The notes below the pieces were generated by a model, which was not told the DNA's origin, ran no database searches, and saw only the letters and a program-made list of their open reading frames with translations. From an uncultured bacterium (GTDB lineage: Bacteria; Actinomycetota; Coriobacteriia; Coriobacteriales; Coriobacteriaceae): DNA of 26,364 nucleotides. Positions 7,562-15,536 of the stretch are shown piece after piece; the first letter of the stretch is position 1; every line of letters begins with the position of its first letter. A program made the translations under genes and the position numbers. Where the stretch lies: positions 1-26,364 of the forward strand of contig CAJMLY010000026.1 in assembly GCA_905214425.1 (NCBI GenBank). The letters are read 5' to 3'.

Positions 7562-8794
7562 CTAGACTCCGTATTTCGTCTTTATGTCCATTGAGAATGA
7601 ATCGTAGTCTTCATAGAGCCCTTCTCTGCTTTCATCCTCGGCGTGGTTTACACGTTCAAGGAGCTTATCCTTTGGAGCCTCTTTTGTTATTGCGGCCTCG
7701 CCATCGGGTATTGCGGCTTGCAAGAATAGTTCTAGAGCATGGACGTCTTTGAGTATGTAGCCCGTCGAACGACCCGCTCCTGTTTTTTCGATTGCGCTGC
7801 AACTAACAAGCTGACCGAGGGTTCGTTTAACGGTTACCTCGCTGATATCGGGGCAGTTGGACCGGATGTCGGATTTCTTAATGACGCCGGGTCTCTGTTG
7901 AAATAGAACAGCGATGCGCGCTTGCTTCGACATGGGACGAGTGCTTGATTCAATTAAGGTACGCTGCTCGAGCTGTCGGTAGGCTGCCAGGGTTGTTCCG
8001 AGCATGAAACGGATAAAGGGTACTTCGGTGTTTTGATTTTCATTCCATCCAGTGGAGCTTGCAGCGAGGGCGTTGTAGTAAAGCGCTTTGTTGTCTTCAA
8101 TAAGTCGTTCGATGCTGATGTAACGCGCAACGTCGTATCCAGTCTTTTCGAGCAGCAGCGTTGTAAGGAGCCGGCTCATCCTGCCATTGCCATCGTTGAA
8201 GGGATGAATGCTAACAAAATCGAAGATAAAGCGGAGCGATATAAGGAGGGGATCGCAAACTTGGCGAGATAAAGCATCGTTGAGGGACTGGCAGGCTTCT
8301 TTAATAAGTCCCGGGGTTGCTAGAGCCGAAGGGGGCCTAAAGCGCACAAATCGATTACCTTGATCGTCAATGGAGACGATTTCGTTATCGCCATCTTTCC
8401 AATGGCCTCCATACGAGATTGCCGTGTGCGCCATGAGGTCACGATGCAACTGCAGAATGACCGATGGCGTTACGGGAATGGAATCGTGTTGCTCGTGAAT
8501 AAGCGACAGCACATCTCGGTATCCAGCGATTTCTTCCTCTGCGCGGGAGCTTGGCTTGGCGGAATACGCCATGATCGCTTTGAGTCTTTTTTGGGTGGTA
8601 ACAATTCCTTCAAGTCCGTTGGAGGATCGGGTGCTTTGGATCTTAGCCTCCTCCATTAGGGACGATAGAAGCTCGGGTTTGACTTGACTCAGAGCAAGCT
8701 GACGGCCTTTATGCTCGCGTATCGAGAGGAGGAGGTTGGTGATTGGAGTTGCTTCGAGTTCCGCTGGGACTGTGGTGTAATCGAACTGGCGCAT
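7562..8794 (-). CDS. Fic-domain AMP-transferase (class II) with C-terminal winged helix
   Basis: The 410-residue protein carries the canonical Fic active-site motif HPFNDGNGRMSR (residues 197-208) with catalytic His197. An N-terminal inhibitory motif SNGLEG (58-63) fits (S/T)xxxE(G/N), so this is a class II Fic with in-cis autoinhibition through Glu62. An N-terminal Fic_N-like helical region covers about 5-90. Residues about 300-365 look like a winged helix-turn-helix, and the acidic tail is unassigned. Such enzymes transfer AMP (or another nucleotide group) from a nucleotide to a target hydroxyl. ATG 8794 has AAAGGAG 4 nt upstream, inside one arm of a long inverted repeat. It stands alone between the deoR remnant and module A and looks AT-richer than its neighbours. 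The target is unknown; autoregulation by its own winged helix is inference. Confidence 0.9.
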   Translation of the reverse strand: MRQFDYTTVPAELEATPITNLLLSIREHKGRQLALSQVKPELLSSLMEEAKIQSTRSSNGLEGIVTTQKRLKAIMAYSAKPSSRAEEEIAGYRDVLSLIHEQHDSIPVTPSVILQLHRDLMAHTAISYGGHWKDGDNEIVSIDDQGNRFVRFRPPSALATPGLIKEACQSLNDALSRQVCDPLLISLRFIFDFVSIHPFNDGNGRMSRLLTTLLLEKTGYDVARYISIERLIEDNKALYYNALAASSTGWNENQNTEVPFIRFMLGTTLAAYRQLEQRTLIESSTRPMSKQARIAVLFQQRPGVIKKSDIRSNCPDISEVTVKRTLGQLVSCSAIEKTGAGRSTGYILKDVHALELFLQAAIPDGEAAITKEAPKDKLLERVNHAEDESREGLYEDYDSFSMDIKTKYGV

Positions 8795-8802
8795 GCGGCT
8801 CC

Positions 8803-8877
8803 TTTCGGTATCACGAACATACTTTCGATATCATAATATCATTAAATGATACCGAAAGTATGTTCGTGATACCGAAA
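8803..8877. promoter_or_regulatory. 32-bp inverted repeat covering the fic promoter and RBS
   Basis: Arms at 8803-8834 and 8846-8877 are complementary except for one position, with an 11-nt AT-rich centre. Within them the 11-mer TTTCGGTATCA (or one-base variant) occurs four times, two in each orientation. The left arm overlaps the fic ribosome binding site, and the minus strand has a TATTAT-like -10 at the centre. This is best read as a multi-site operator at the fic promoter. It could also form a hairpin in DNA or RNA. Confidence 0.7.
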
Positions 8878-8932
8878 ACTGGAAACCATGGTTCATATCT
8901 GCTTGGAAAGTTCGGATTTGACTATCTTATTG

Positions 8933-9067
8933 TCTCGATCTGTAACAGTTAGACGGTTAAAAGCGGGCTACGTGTTACAGATTGAGATCTTTCAGCCCTG
9001 GTCGCCCGTTCGTCTAAATCTATAACAGTTAGGATTGAAAATCCCTGCTAGATGTTACAGATCGAGA
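8933..9067. repeat. array 2: two 55-bp hairpin repeats
   Basis: Units at 8933-8987 and 9013-9067 have the same 15-25-15 design as array 1, with an 80-nt period and a 25-nt linker. The loops begin GTTAG and contain AAAA and CTA at symmetric positions. These two units and their linker resemble the last two units of array 3 more than array 1. The array lies upstream of fic and just after the terminator of module A. Confidence 0.88.
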
Positions 9068-9102
9068 TAAACGGCCCGCACGGGCTCACCAAAAACAAAA
9101 AA

Positions 9103-9139
9103 GGCCGCATGCGAACCCGTGGGGGATTCGCATGCGGCC
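9103..9139 (-). terminator. intrinsic terminator of module A
   Basis: GGCCGCATGCGAA (9103-9115) pairs perfectly with TTCGCATGCGGCC (9127-9139). On the minus strand the stem is followed by TTTTTTGTTTTT. It lies 22 nt after the stop of the GH1 gene. Confidence 0.88.
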
Positions 9140-9161
9140 GACAGGGGGTATGCGGCAAAAG

Positions 9162-10583
9162 TTAGGCCATGAGCAGGCCGGTCTCCGCGACGTTCTTGTA
9201 CCAGTACGCGCTCGCCTTGGGATAGCGGGCCTGGGTCTCGAAGTCGATGTAGAACAGGCCATAGCGCTTGTTATAGCCGTTGGTCCAGGAGAACTGATCC
9301 TGCAGCGACCACACAAAGTAGCCGTCGACGTTCACGCCGCCGTCGATTGCCTTGAGGATCCACGCGAGATGCTGGCGCATGTAGTCGATACGAGGGGCGT
9401 CGTCGATAAAGCCGTCCTCGAAGTCGTCCTTATAGCCCATGCCGTTCTCGGTGATGTAGATCTTCTTGTAGTTGGGGTAATCGTTCTTAATGCGGAGCAG
9501 CAGATCGTACAAGCCCTCAGGATAGATGATCCAGTCCCAATCGGTGGTGGGAACGCCTTCGCGCACGCATGACTCGCCCACGCCCTTGAGGAACCAGCGC
9601 GAGGAGCCCTTGTCGCCGGTGCCATTGTGGTTGATGTCGTTTTCGCCCTCGGCGGCACGCAGGAACTGGCACTTGTAGGTGTTGACGCCCAGGCAATCGT
9701 TGTAGGGGAGCGCGGCGGTCAGCGCGGCGATGTCCTCGTCGCGAACGTCGAGCTCGCCGCCGGCGATATGGGCAAGCTTGGTCGCGGCTTCCATGGTGTC
9801 GGCTGCATAGTGGCCACGGAAGGTGGCATCGAGCACCCAGCGGTTGTTGATGACGTCGGCCATGCGAGCTGCCTCGCAGTCAGCGGCGTTGTTGGGGTCG
9901 AGGGGATACTTGGGCTCCAGGTTCTGGACAATGCCAATCTCGCCCTCAAAGCCGCCCTCATGGAAGGCGACGACGGCCTTGGCGTGGGCCACCATCATGT
10001 TGTGCATGAGCTGGAAGGCCTTGTCCAGGCGATACTTCTCGCCGTGCGGCCAGTTGCCGACGATAAAGCTGCCCTCGGCGGTCGCGGGAATCTCGTTAAA
10101 GGTAAACCAGTGCTTGACCTCGGTGAACTCGGCAAAGCAAAACTTGGCGTACTCGACAAAGGCATCGATGGTCGTGCGCGTCAGGAAGCCCTCGCCACCG
10201 TCCTGGTAGAAGGCCTCGGGAGTGTCAAAGTGATCGAGCGTGACATAGGGGATAACGCCGGCTTTGTTGCAGGTGGCGAAAAGCTCGTGATAGAAAGCGA
10301 CGCCCTCGGGGTTAACCTCGCCGGTGCCACTGGGGAAGATACGGCTCCAAGCGATGGAGACGCGAATGCCGTTGATGCCGAAGCGCTGGCACAGGTCGAT
10401 ATCGACCGGATACTTGTTGTAGAAATCGCTTGCGGGGTCGGGGGAGAAGCGACCCTGAGCAGCCAGGAAATCGTCCCAGGGCACTTTGCCCTTGCCGTGC
10501 GTGCGGGTCTCGCCCTCAACCTGGTAAGCGGCGGTGGCGCCGCCAAACACAAAGCCGTCGGGGAACTGCATGGGATTGGTCAT
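9162..10583 (-). CDS. GH1 6-phospho-beta-galactosidase (LacG-type), module A
   Basis: The enzyme hydrolyses a phosphorylated beta-galactoside (or beta-glucoside) delivered by a PTS. The 473-residue product is collinear with lactococcal LacG as I remember it. Acid/base Glu164 lies in HWFTFNE and nucleophile Glu379 in IYITENGMG. Ser432, Lys439 and Tyr441 lie in FSWTNGYNKRYGLFY, the LacG phosphate-binding triad. All five are offset by four from the known LacG numbering. ATG 10583 has AAAGGA 6 nt upstream. It follows the PTS IICB gene by 75 nt on the same strand, with a hairpin between them. A near-collinear paralogue lies in module B. LacG-type specificity is favoured over 6-phospho-beta-glucosidase because of the SW-NGY-KRY segment, but the preferred sugar may differ between copies. 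Confidence 0.9.
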   Translation of the reverse strand: MTNPMQFPDGFVFGGATAAYQVEGETRTHGKGKVPWDDFLAAQGRFSPDPASDFYNKYPVDIDLCQRFGINGIRVSIAWSRIFPSGTGEVNPEGVAFYHELFATCNKAGVIPYVTLDHFDTPEAFYQDGGEGFLTRTTIDAFVEYAKFCFAEFTEVKHWFTFNEIPATAEGSFIVGNWPHGEKYRLDKAFQLMHNMMVAHAKAVVAFHEGGFEGEIGIVQNLEPKYPLDPNNAADCEAARMADVINNRWVLDATFRGHYAADTMEAATKLAHIAGGELDVRDEDIAALTAALPYNDCLGVNTYKCQFLRAAEGENDINHNGTGDKGSSRWFLKGVGESCVREGVPTTDWDWIIYPEGLYDLLLRIKNDYPNYKKIYITENGMGYKDDFEDGFIDDAPRIDYMRQHLAWILKAIDGGVNVDGYFVWSLQDQFSWTNGYNKRYGLFYIDFETQARYPKASAYWYKNVAETGLLMA

Positions 10584-10617
10584 GAGTCATCCTTTCTGTG
10601 GGATAGGAATAGGGAGA

Positions 10618-10644
10618 GGTGCCCGAACTGGGGATCCGGGCACC
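10618..10644 (-). terminator. intercistronic hairpin between PTS IICB and GH1 gene (module A)
   Basis: GGTGCCCG (10618-10625) pairs with CGGGCACC (10637-10644). There is no strong T-run on the minus strand (TCTCCC follows), so it is more likely an attenuating or mRNA-processing hairpin than a full terminator. Module B has a hairpin at the equivalent place. Confidence 0.5.
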
Positions 10645-10658
10645 AGCAGAGGGAGGAA

Positions 10659-12437
10659 CTAGTCGAGGTTCTCGCGGAGCCACTTGATGGCGCCAGCGGG
10701 GTCGCGGGTAAGGTCGATATATTCCTTGCCGCGCGGGGCGAGCAGCTTAATGCCCAGACGATCGGTGTCGGCCTTCATGTCGTTGTAGTAGCTACGAACC
10801 TGCGGGGCGAGCACGATGACGTCGTACTGATCCATGATGGCAGTGTGCTGGCCATAGGCACCTGCGGAGGAAGCGATGTTCTCTCCGGTCTGTGCGGCAC
10901 CTTCCTTGATGGCGTTGGCGAGCATGGCAGAGGTGCCGGCGCCGGCGCACAGGACGAGGACCTTCAGGCCATCGACATCCTTCTTGGCGGATGCATCGGC
11001 AGCGGGCTCGGACTGATCGGCGACAGGCTTGCTGTCGGCGGCGGCAACAGTCGTCTCGACGGAAGCGGTGGCCTGCTCGACAGCGGGCGCAGGGGCGTTG
11101 GCGGCGATGGCAGCGGCACCATCGGACTCGAGACCCAGCTCGGCGGCGCGCTCGGCCTCCTGGTCGCAGAGCAGCTTATCGTATGCCTTCAAGAACGGCA
11201 GGTAGATGATGGCGTCCAGCAAGATGATAATCGCGACAAATACCAGGGCGATAAGCTGGAAGTTCGTGGTGATGAAGATGCCGATGGGGGCAGGGGTAGC
11301 CCAAGGCACCACGAAGGAGAAGCCGTTCATGCCCACGTTATCGATAAAGAACTTGGCAACACTCACGTTGACGCAGCCGGCGGCAACAAAGGGGATGAGC
11401 ATGTAGGGGTTAAGGATCATCGGCGCGCCAAAGAGCAGCGGTTCGTTGACGGCGAAGGCAACAGGAACAATCGAGGCCTTACCGACGGCCTTGAGCTGCT
11501 TGGACTTCATAAAGAGAATCAGCAGAAGCGGCACGATGAACGTGGCGCCGGTGCCGCCGAACTCGCCCACGAGCGACATGTTAAAGGTGAGGGAGTGGGC
11601 GGGGTGACCACCGGCCAGCAGAACCTGCAGGTTCTCGGCCTGATTGGCAAGACGGATGGGGTCGATGCCCGGCTGGACGATCGAGGGGCCGTGGACGCCG
11701 ATGAACCAGAAGAACGCGGTGGCTGCCTGGATAAGGATAAGGCCAGGATAGGTTTCTGCTGCAGTGAAGAGCGGGGAGAGCAGCTTGATGAGCAGCTCGG
11801 AGAACGGAACGCCCATGAGGTTGCGCACGACGACATCGATGATGCCGCAGATGATGACGGCGCCGCCAAAGGGGATGATGTCACGGAAGTTCTGAGCGAT
11901 GGCGCCCGGGACCTCCTTGGGCAGCTTAATGGTCAGATCGCGAGAGACGCAGAATTTGTAGACCCACACGGTGATGAACGCGGCGATATAGGCCGAGAAC
12001 AGACCGCGCGTGCCCATGCTGGTGCAGTCGAAGACCGAAAGCTCGGAGCCGTTGAACTTGGTGGTGAACTGCGTAACAGCGAGCAGCAGCATGCTGCATT
12101 GGGCGGCCACCATGGTGGAGCCGTCGTTGAGCACCTTGCCGGCGGGCATGCGACGGTTCATGGACGCCGTGAAGTTCTTGGCAGTGGTGCCGGCAACCAT
12201 GATACCCATGACGCCCATGGTGAAGTTGTACAGCTTGTTGCACCAGTCGATGAGCGGCTGGGGCAGCGTGATGCCAACTACGCCAGGAAGGGTGGCGATC
12301 AACAGAAAGATCGAAGAGGTGAGGACGATGGGCATGCACCCAAGGAATCCGTCCTTAATGGCCTGGAGGTAGACGTTCCTCGAGATCTTCTCAAAGAACG
12401 GTTGATGCTTCTCGAGCATCTTTACGATGGCGTCCAT
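10659..12437 (-). CDS. PTS lactose-family EIICB, module A
   Basis: This 592-residue membrane transporter starts MDAIVKMLEKHQPFFEKISRN. Its IIC domain (about 1-430) has GVHGPSIV and FAVNEPLLFGAPMILNP. An Ala/Pro/Glu-rich linker of about 60 residues (about 430-490) leads to a IIB domain with VLVLCAGAGTSAMLANAIKEG; the cysteine (about Cys497) is the phosphorylation site. ATG 12437 has AAAGGAG 5 nt upstream. It is the first gene of a two-gene unit with the downstream GH1 enzyme and diverges from a LacI regulator. A perfect 22-bp palindrome lies about 100 nt upstream. No IIA is adjacent; LacF is the likely partner. It resembles copy 1 (5202-6896) in the N-terminal and IIB parts more than it resembles the LacE-like copy. 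Confidence 0.9.
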   Translation of the reverse strand: MDAIVKMLEKHQPFFEKISRNVYLQAIKDGFLGCMPIVLTSSIFLLIATLPGVVGITLPQPLIDWCNKLYNFTMGVMGIMVAGTTAKNFTASMNRRMPAGKVLNDGSTMVAAQCSMLLLAVTQFTTKFNGSELSVFDCTSMGTRGLFSAYIAAFITVWVYKFCVSRDLTIKLPKEVPGAIAQNFRDIIPFGGAVIICGIIDVVVRNLMGVPFSELLIKLLSPLFTAAETYPGLILIQAATAFFWFIGVHGPSIVQPGIDPIRLANQAENLQVLLAGGHPAHSLTFNMSLVGEFGGTGATFIVPLLLILFMKSKQLKAVGKASIVPVAFAVNEPLLFGAPMILNPYMLIPFVAAGCVNVSVAKFFIDNVGMNGFSFVVPWATPAPIGIFITTNFQLIALVFVAIIILLDAIIYLPFLKAYDKLLCDQEAERAAELGLESDGAAAIAANAPAPAVEQATASVETTVAAADSKPVADQSEPAADASAKKDVDGLKVLVLCAGAGTSAMLANAIKEGAAQTGENIASSAGAYGQHTAIMDQYDVIVLAPQVRSYYNDMKADTDRLGIKLLAPRGKEYIDLTRDPAGAIKWLRENLD

Positions 12438-12539
12438 AGAGCTCCTTTGCTACTTGATGCGCGATGCATGTGGATGGAACTGGTCGTCGATGGATGGTCA
12501 GGACTGCCCGGAAACCTTCCTGCTTAAGGAAGGCATTGT

Positions 12540-12584
12540 GAAATGACAACGTTGTCATTTCGTTAATGACAACGTAAGACATTT
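12540..12584. promoter_or_regulatory. LacI-type operator, perfect palindrome plus a second imperfect site
   Basis: AAATGACAACGTTGTCATTT (12541-12560) is a perfect palindrome centred on CG and extends to 22 bp at 12540-12561. A second imperfect copy starts at 12565 with AATGACAACGT and ends GACATTT. The central CG and symmetry are typical of LacI-family operators. It is the obvious target of the divergent LacI protein at 12713. A small hairpin (CCTTCC/GGAAGG, 12515-12533) lies in the PTS leader. Confidence 0.75.
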
Positions 12585-12614
12585 TTGGAAGAGCAACAAG
12601 GATATACGGGTGAG

Positions 12615-12639
12615 TGGTCGATATTGTTCGGTAAACGGT
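12615..12639. promoter_or_regulatory. overlapping TGTTC-type and 12-mer motifs before module A
   Basis: TGGTC (12615) and TGTTC (12625) are 10 bp apart, as in the lacF and lacA regions. The 12-mer variant TCGGTAAACGGT follows at 12628-12639, overlapping the second half-site. The shared segment CGATATTGTTC also occurs at 18740-18750 before lacF. Confidence 0.45.
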
Positions 12640-12712
12640 TGATTTATCAGTCAGGCAGGTGGTGTATGCTAGAACGCAAAAAACAAGCGATAGAGAACCG
12701 AGTGGAGAAGCG

Positions 12713-13723
12713 GTGACAACGATGGACAAGAAAAACGTTTCGATGAACGACGTGGCGATTGCCGCGGGTGTTTCTCTCAAGACGGTGTCGCGCGCGATCA
12801 ACGAGCCCGATAGCGTGCGAGAGTCGACACGCGATAAGGTCCATTCGGCAATGGAGGCGCTCGGATTTCGAACCAACTTTGCCGCGCGTTCGCTCAAGTT
12901 GGGCCGTTACGGGTGCATCGGCGTTGTGCTGTTTCACTTGTCAGGCGGTGCCGTGGACATGATTGACGGTATCGCCGATGCCGCCGAAGAGCGAGGCTTT
13001 GCGCTCACGATGATCAAAAAGCGGGCGGGGGAGAAGATGACCCTTGCCGATGCGGCGCGCAGGATGTCGCAGCTTCCCGTCGACGGCATGATCTTCAACC
13101 TGCGTCAGATGGTCGATGACTTTGATACTTTTGAGGCGCCGAAAGACCTCAAGACGGTGATTATCACATCAATGGAACATCCTACCTGCTCCACCGTCAG
13201 TGACGACCAAGAGGGCGGCGCGCGCATGGCGTGTGAGTACTTCTTGAATCGCGGGCACAAGAACGTGTACTTCGTCTCTGGTAAGAAAGAAGCGCTGTCG
13301 AGCCAGTGCCGTATGAAAGGTTGGCGAGCGGCGCTCGAGGCGCGTGGCATTGAGCCGCCCGAGCCTCTGCAAGGCGATTGGAATGCGGATAGTGGCTATG
13401 CCGCGGGCCTTGTGCTTGCCGATAAGCCCGATTGCACGGCGGTCCTCGCTGCTAACGACTGCATGGCAAACGGCGTGATGATGGCTCTACGTGACAAGGG
13501 TCTGAGTGTGCCCGATGATGTGTCCGTGATCGGCTTCGACGATGAGCTCTACAAGACGATTCCCAACTCGATTCTGACGTCGGTGAAGTTCCGCCACCGC
13601 GAGCTGGGCGTTCGTGCGCTTAATGAGGTCGTCGCAGGTCTGGAAGCCCCGAGCTCCAGAAGCCGTACGCTCGTCTCGGGCGTGTTGGTCGAGCGTTCCA
13701 GCGTAAGGGATCTGCGGGCGTAG
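12713..13723 (+). CDS. LacI-family transcriptional regulator, module A
   Basis: The protein has an N-terminal LacI helix-turn-helix (VSMNDVAIAAGVSLKTVSRAINEPDSV) with a hinge helix ending LGFRTNFAARSLKLGR, then a periplasmic-binding-like sensor domain ending in VIGFDDELYKTIPNSILTSVKF. From GTG 12713 it has 336 residues; this start has GGAG 5 nt upstream. ATG 12722, three codons later, lacks a good ribosome binding site and would lose only three residues. It is divergent from the module A PTS and GH1 genes, and the palindrome at 12540-12561 is its likely operator. It shares the same architecture and many stretches (CSTV-D-Q, GDW-SGYAAG) with the module B regulator, indicating duplication. The inducer is probably a sugar or sugar phosphate, not known. 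Confidence 0.9.
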   Translation: MTTMDKKNVSMNDVAIAAGVSLKTVSRAINEPDSVRESTRDKVHSAMEALGFRTNFAARSLKLGRYGCIGVVLFHLSGGAVDMIDGIADAAEERGFALTMIKKRAGEKMTLADAARRMSQLPVDGMIFNLRQMVDDFDTFEAPKDLKTVIITSMEHPTCSTVSDDQEGGARMACEYFLNRGHKNVYFVSGKKEALSSQCRMKGWRAALEARGIEPPEPLQGDWNADSGYAAGLVLADKPDCTAVLAANDCMANGVMMALRDKGLSVPDDVSVIGFDDELYKTIPNSILTSVKFRHRELGVRALNEVVAGLEAPSSRSRTLVSGVLVERSSVRDLRA

Positions 13724-13741
13724 ACGTGCTCGGCTCGTTCA

Positions 13742-13957
13742 TCTCAATCTGTAACAGGTAGAGCCGAAAATCTCAGCTAATTGTTACAGATTTAGACAAT
13801 TCGGTCCGGCTTATTCCGCTTGTCTCGATCTGTAACAACTAGACGGTCAAAAGTGGTCTACATGTTACAGATCGAGATTGTTCGGCCCGGGCCGCCCGTT
13901 CGTCTAAATCTGTAACAGCTAGGACCCAAAAACTCGGCTAGATGTTACAGATCGAGA
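13742..13957. repeat. array 3: three 55-bp hairpin repeats
   Basis: Units at 13742-13796, 13823-13877 and 13903-13957 have 15-nt arms, 25-nt loops and linkers of 26 and 25 nt. The middle unit has perfect arms (TCTCGATCTGTAACA with TGTTACAGATCGAGA). The right arm of unit 1 is also the exact complement of the left arm of unit 3, so alternative pairings are possible. Linkers carry TTCGG...CCGTTCG-like segments shared with arrays 1 and 2. The array fills most of the 349-nt gap between the convergent lacI (module A) and lacG (module B). Confidence 0.9.
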
Positions 13958-13990
13958 CAAACGGCCCCCAGGCCGAACAAAAACAAAAGA

Positions 13991-14026
13991 CCGGGGGCGG
14001 CGCGCCGTGTGACGTGCCGCCCCCGG
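13991..14026 (-). terminator. intrinsic terminator of module B
   Basis: CCGGGGGCGGC (13991-14001) pairs perfectly with GCCGCCCCCGG (14016-14026). On the minus strand TCTTTTGTTTTTG follows. It lies 46 nt beyond the lacG stop. Confidence 0.85.
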
Positions 14027-14072
14027 CTGAGAAATGGGGACAGGTTATGTGGGCGGGCAACCCCGCCAGTCA

Positions 14073-15512
14073 CTAGTCCAGACGACGGGTCTGCGCCACA
14101 TGCTTATACCAGTATGCGCTTGCCTTGGGCGTGCGCTTCTGGGTTTCAAAGTCAACGTAGAAGAAGCCGTAACGCTTGTTGTAGCCATTAGTCCAGGAGA
14201 ACTGATCCTGCAGGCTCCACAGGAAGTAGCCGCCCACGTTGACGCCCACCTCCATGGCCTTGAGCAACCAGCGCAGGTGCTGCTCGATGTAGTCGATGCG
14301 CGGCTGGTCGTCCACAAAACCGTCCTTGTAGGGGTCCTTGTAGCCCATGCCGTTTTCGGTGATGAAGATCTGCTTGTAGTTGGGGTAGCGCTGCTTAATG
14401 TAGACGAGCAGATCGAACAGGCCCTCGGGATAGATGATCCAGTCCCAGTCGGTGGTGGGGATGCCAGGCTTGTTCACATGCTCGCCAATACCCTTAACGC
14501 GCCAGCGGCCAGTGCCCTTCTCGCCCGTACCGTTGTGGTGCAGGTCGTTCTCGCCGTCGTAGGCCTTCAAGAAGCGGCACTGGTAGTTGTTAACGCCCAG
14601 GTAGTCGTTGTAGAGCGCGGCCTCGCGCATGATTTCCAGATCCTCGTCTAGGATCTCGATGGTGCCGCCCGAGACGGCGGCCAGGCGGTTGGCGCACTCG
14701 AGGGTGTCGGGCGCGTAGTCGCCGCGGAAGGTGGCGTCGAGCAAGAACTGGTTTTGCAGCACGTGCTCGTTGTTGGCGGCCTTGATGTCGGCGGGGTCGT
14801 TCTCGTTGAGCGGATACTTAAACTCCAGCGACTGGATGACGCCGATCTTGCCCTTAAAACCGCCGTTGTGGAAGGCCAGTACTGCCTTGGCGTGGGCGAG
14901 CATCATGTTGTGCTCGCACTGGAAGGCCTCGGCCAGATGCGCCTTGACGCCGCCGGGGAAGGTGCCCTCGATGTAGGTGTTGGAGGCATCGGCCCAGATC
15001 TCGTTAAAGGTGAACCAGTAGGTCACCTGGTCGGCGTACTCCTTAAAGCAGAAGGTGGCAAAGTCCACAAAGGCATCGATGGTCTCGCGGTTGAGGAAGT
15101 CGCCCTTCTCAAAGAGGGCAAGCGGCGTGTCGAAGTGATGCAGCGTGATAAACGGCTCAACGTGGTGCTTGTGGCACTCGGCGAAGAGATCGTGGTAGAA
15201 CTGCACGCCCTCGGGGTTGATCTCGCCGGTGCCGTTGGGGAAGATGCGGCTCCAGGCAATGGAGAGGCGAATGCCGTTGATGCCGAACTCCTCGCACAGC
15301 TCCAGATCGACGGGGTACTGGTTGTAGAAGTCCGAAGCGGGATCGGGGGAAAAGCGCCCCTGGGCCTCCAAGAAGTCGTCCCAGGCGACTTTGCCCTTAC
15401 CGTGGGTGCGGGTCTCGCCCTCTACCTGGTAGGCAGCGGTAGCGCCGCCAAAGACAAAGCCCTCGGGAAACTGCGCAGGCGGGTTGGTGACGCTAGCGGG
15501 GTTAACGGACAT
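14073..15512 (-). CDS. lacG: 6-phospho-beta-galactosidase, module B
   Basis: The 479-residue GH1 enzyme would split lactose 6-phosphate into glucose and galactose 6-phosphate. Acid/base Glu171 lies in YWFTFNE and nucleophile Glu386 in IFITENGMG. The LacG phosphate-binding residues Ser439, Lys446 and Tyr448 lie in FSWTNGYNKRYGFFY. The segment CHKHHVEPFITLHHFDTP is especially close to lactococcal LacG, so this copy is the better lacG candidate of the two. Start ATG 15512 has only a weak GGAT 4 nt upstream; the extra N-terminal residues (SVNPASVTNPPA) are longer than in the module A copy. It follows the lacE-like gene by 66 nt with a strong hairpin between, and is followed by a terminator and repeat array 3. 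Confidence 0.92.
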   Translation of the reverse strand: MSVNPASVTNPPAQFPEGFVFGGATAAYQVEGETRTHGKGKVAWDDFLEAQGRFSPDPASDFYNQYPVDLELCEEFGINGIRLSIAWSRIFPNGTGEINPEGVQFYHDLFAECHKHHVEPFITLHHFDTPLALFEKGDFLNRETIDAFVDFATFCFKEYADQVTYWFTFNEIWADASNTYIEGTFPGGVKAHLAEAFQCEHNMMLAHAKAVLAFHNGGFKGKIGVIQSLEFKYPLNENDPADIKAANNEHVLQNQFLLDATFRGDYAPDTLECANRLAAVSGGTIEILDEDLEIMREAALYNDYLGVNNYQCRFLKAYDGENDLHHNGTGEKGTGRWRVKGIGEHVNKPGIPTTDWDWIIYPEGLFDLLVYIKQRYPNYKQIFITENGMGYKDPYKDGFVDDQPRIDYIEQHLRWLLKAMEVGVNVGGYFLWSLQDQFSWTNGYNKRYGFFYVDFETQKRTPKASAYWYKHVAQTRRLD

Positions 15513-15536
15513 GATGATCCAATCGTCTAAATCGAA

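Noticed and set aside
7562..8794. Doc/PhD-type or FicT/FicA toxin-antitoxin pair
   Set aside because: No small antitoxin gene lies next to fic, and the inhibitory motif is inside the Fic protein itself, so it is a class II single-protein arrangement.
9627..12527. Very long plus-strand open frame (966 codons)
   Set aside because: It lies antisense to the GH1 and PTS genes of module A and exists because of GC-rich codon bias. Its translation is low-complexity Gly/Val/Asp-rich with no family features.
14754..15530. Plus-strand open frame of 258 codons
   Set aside because: It is antisense to lacG; the GH1 catalytic residues are on the minus strand.
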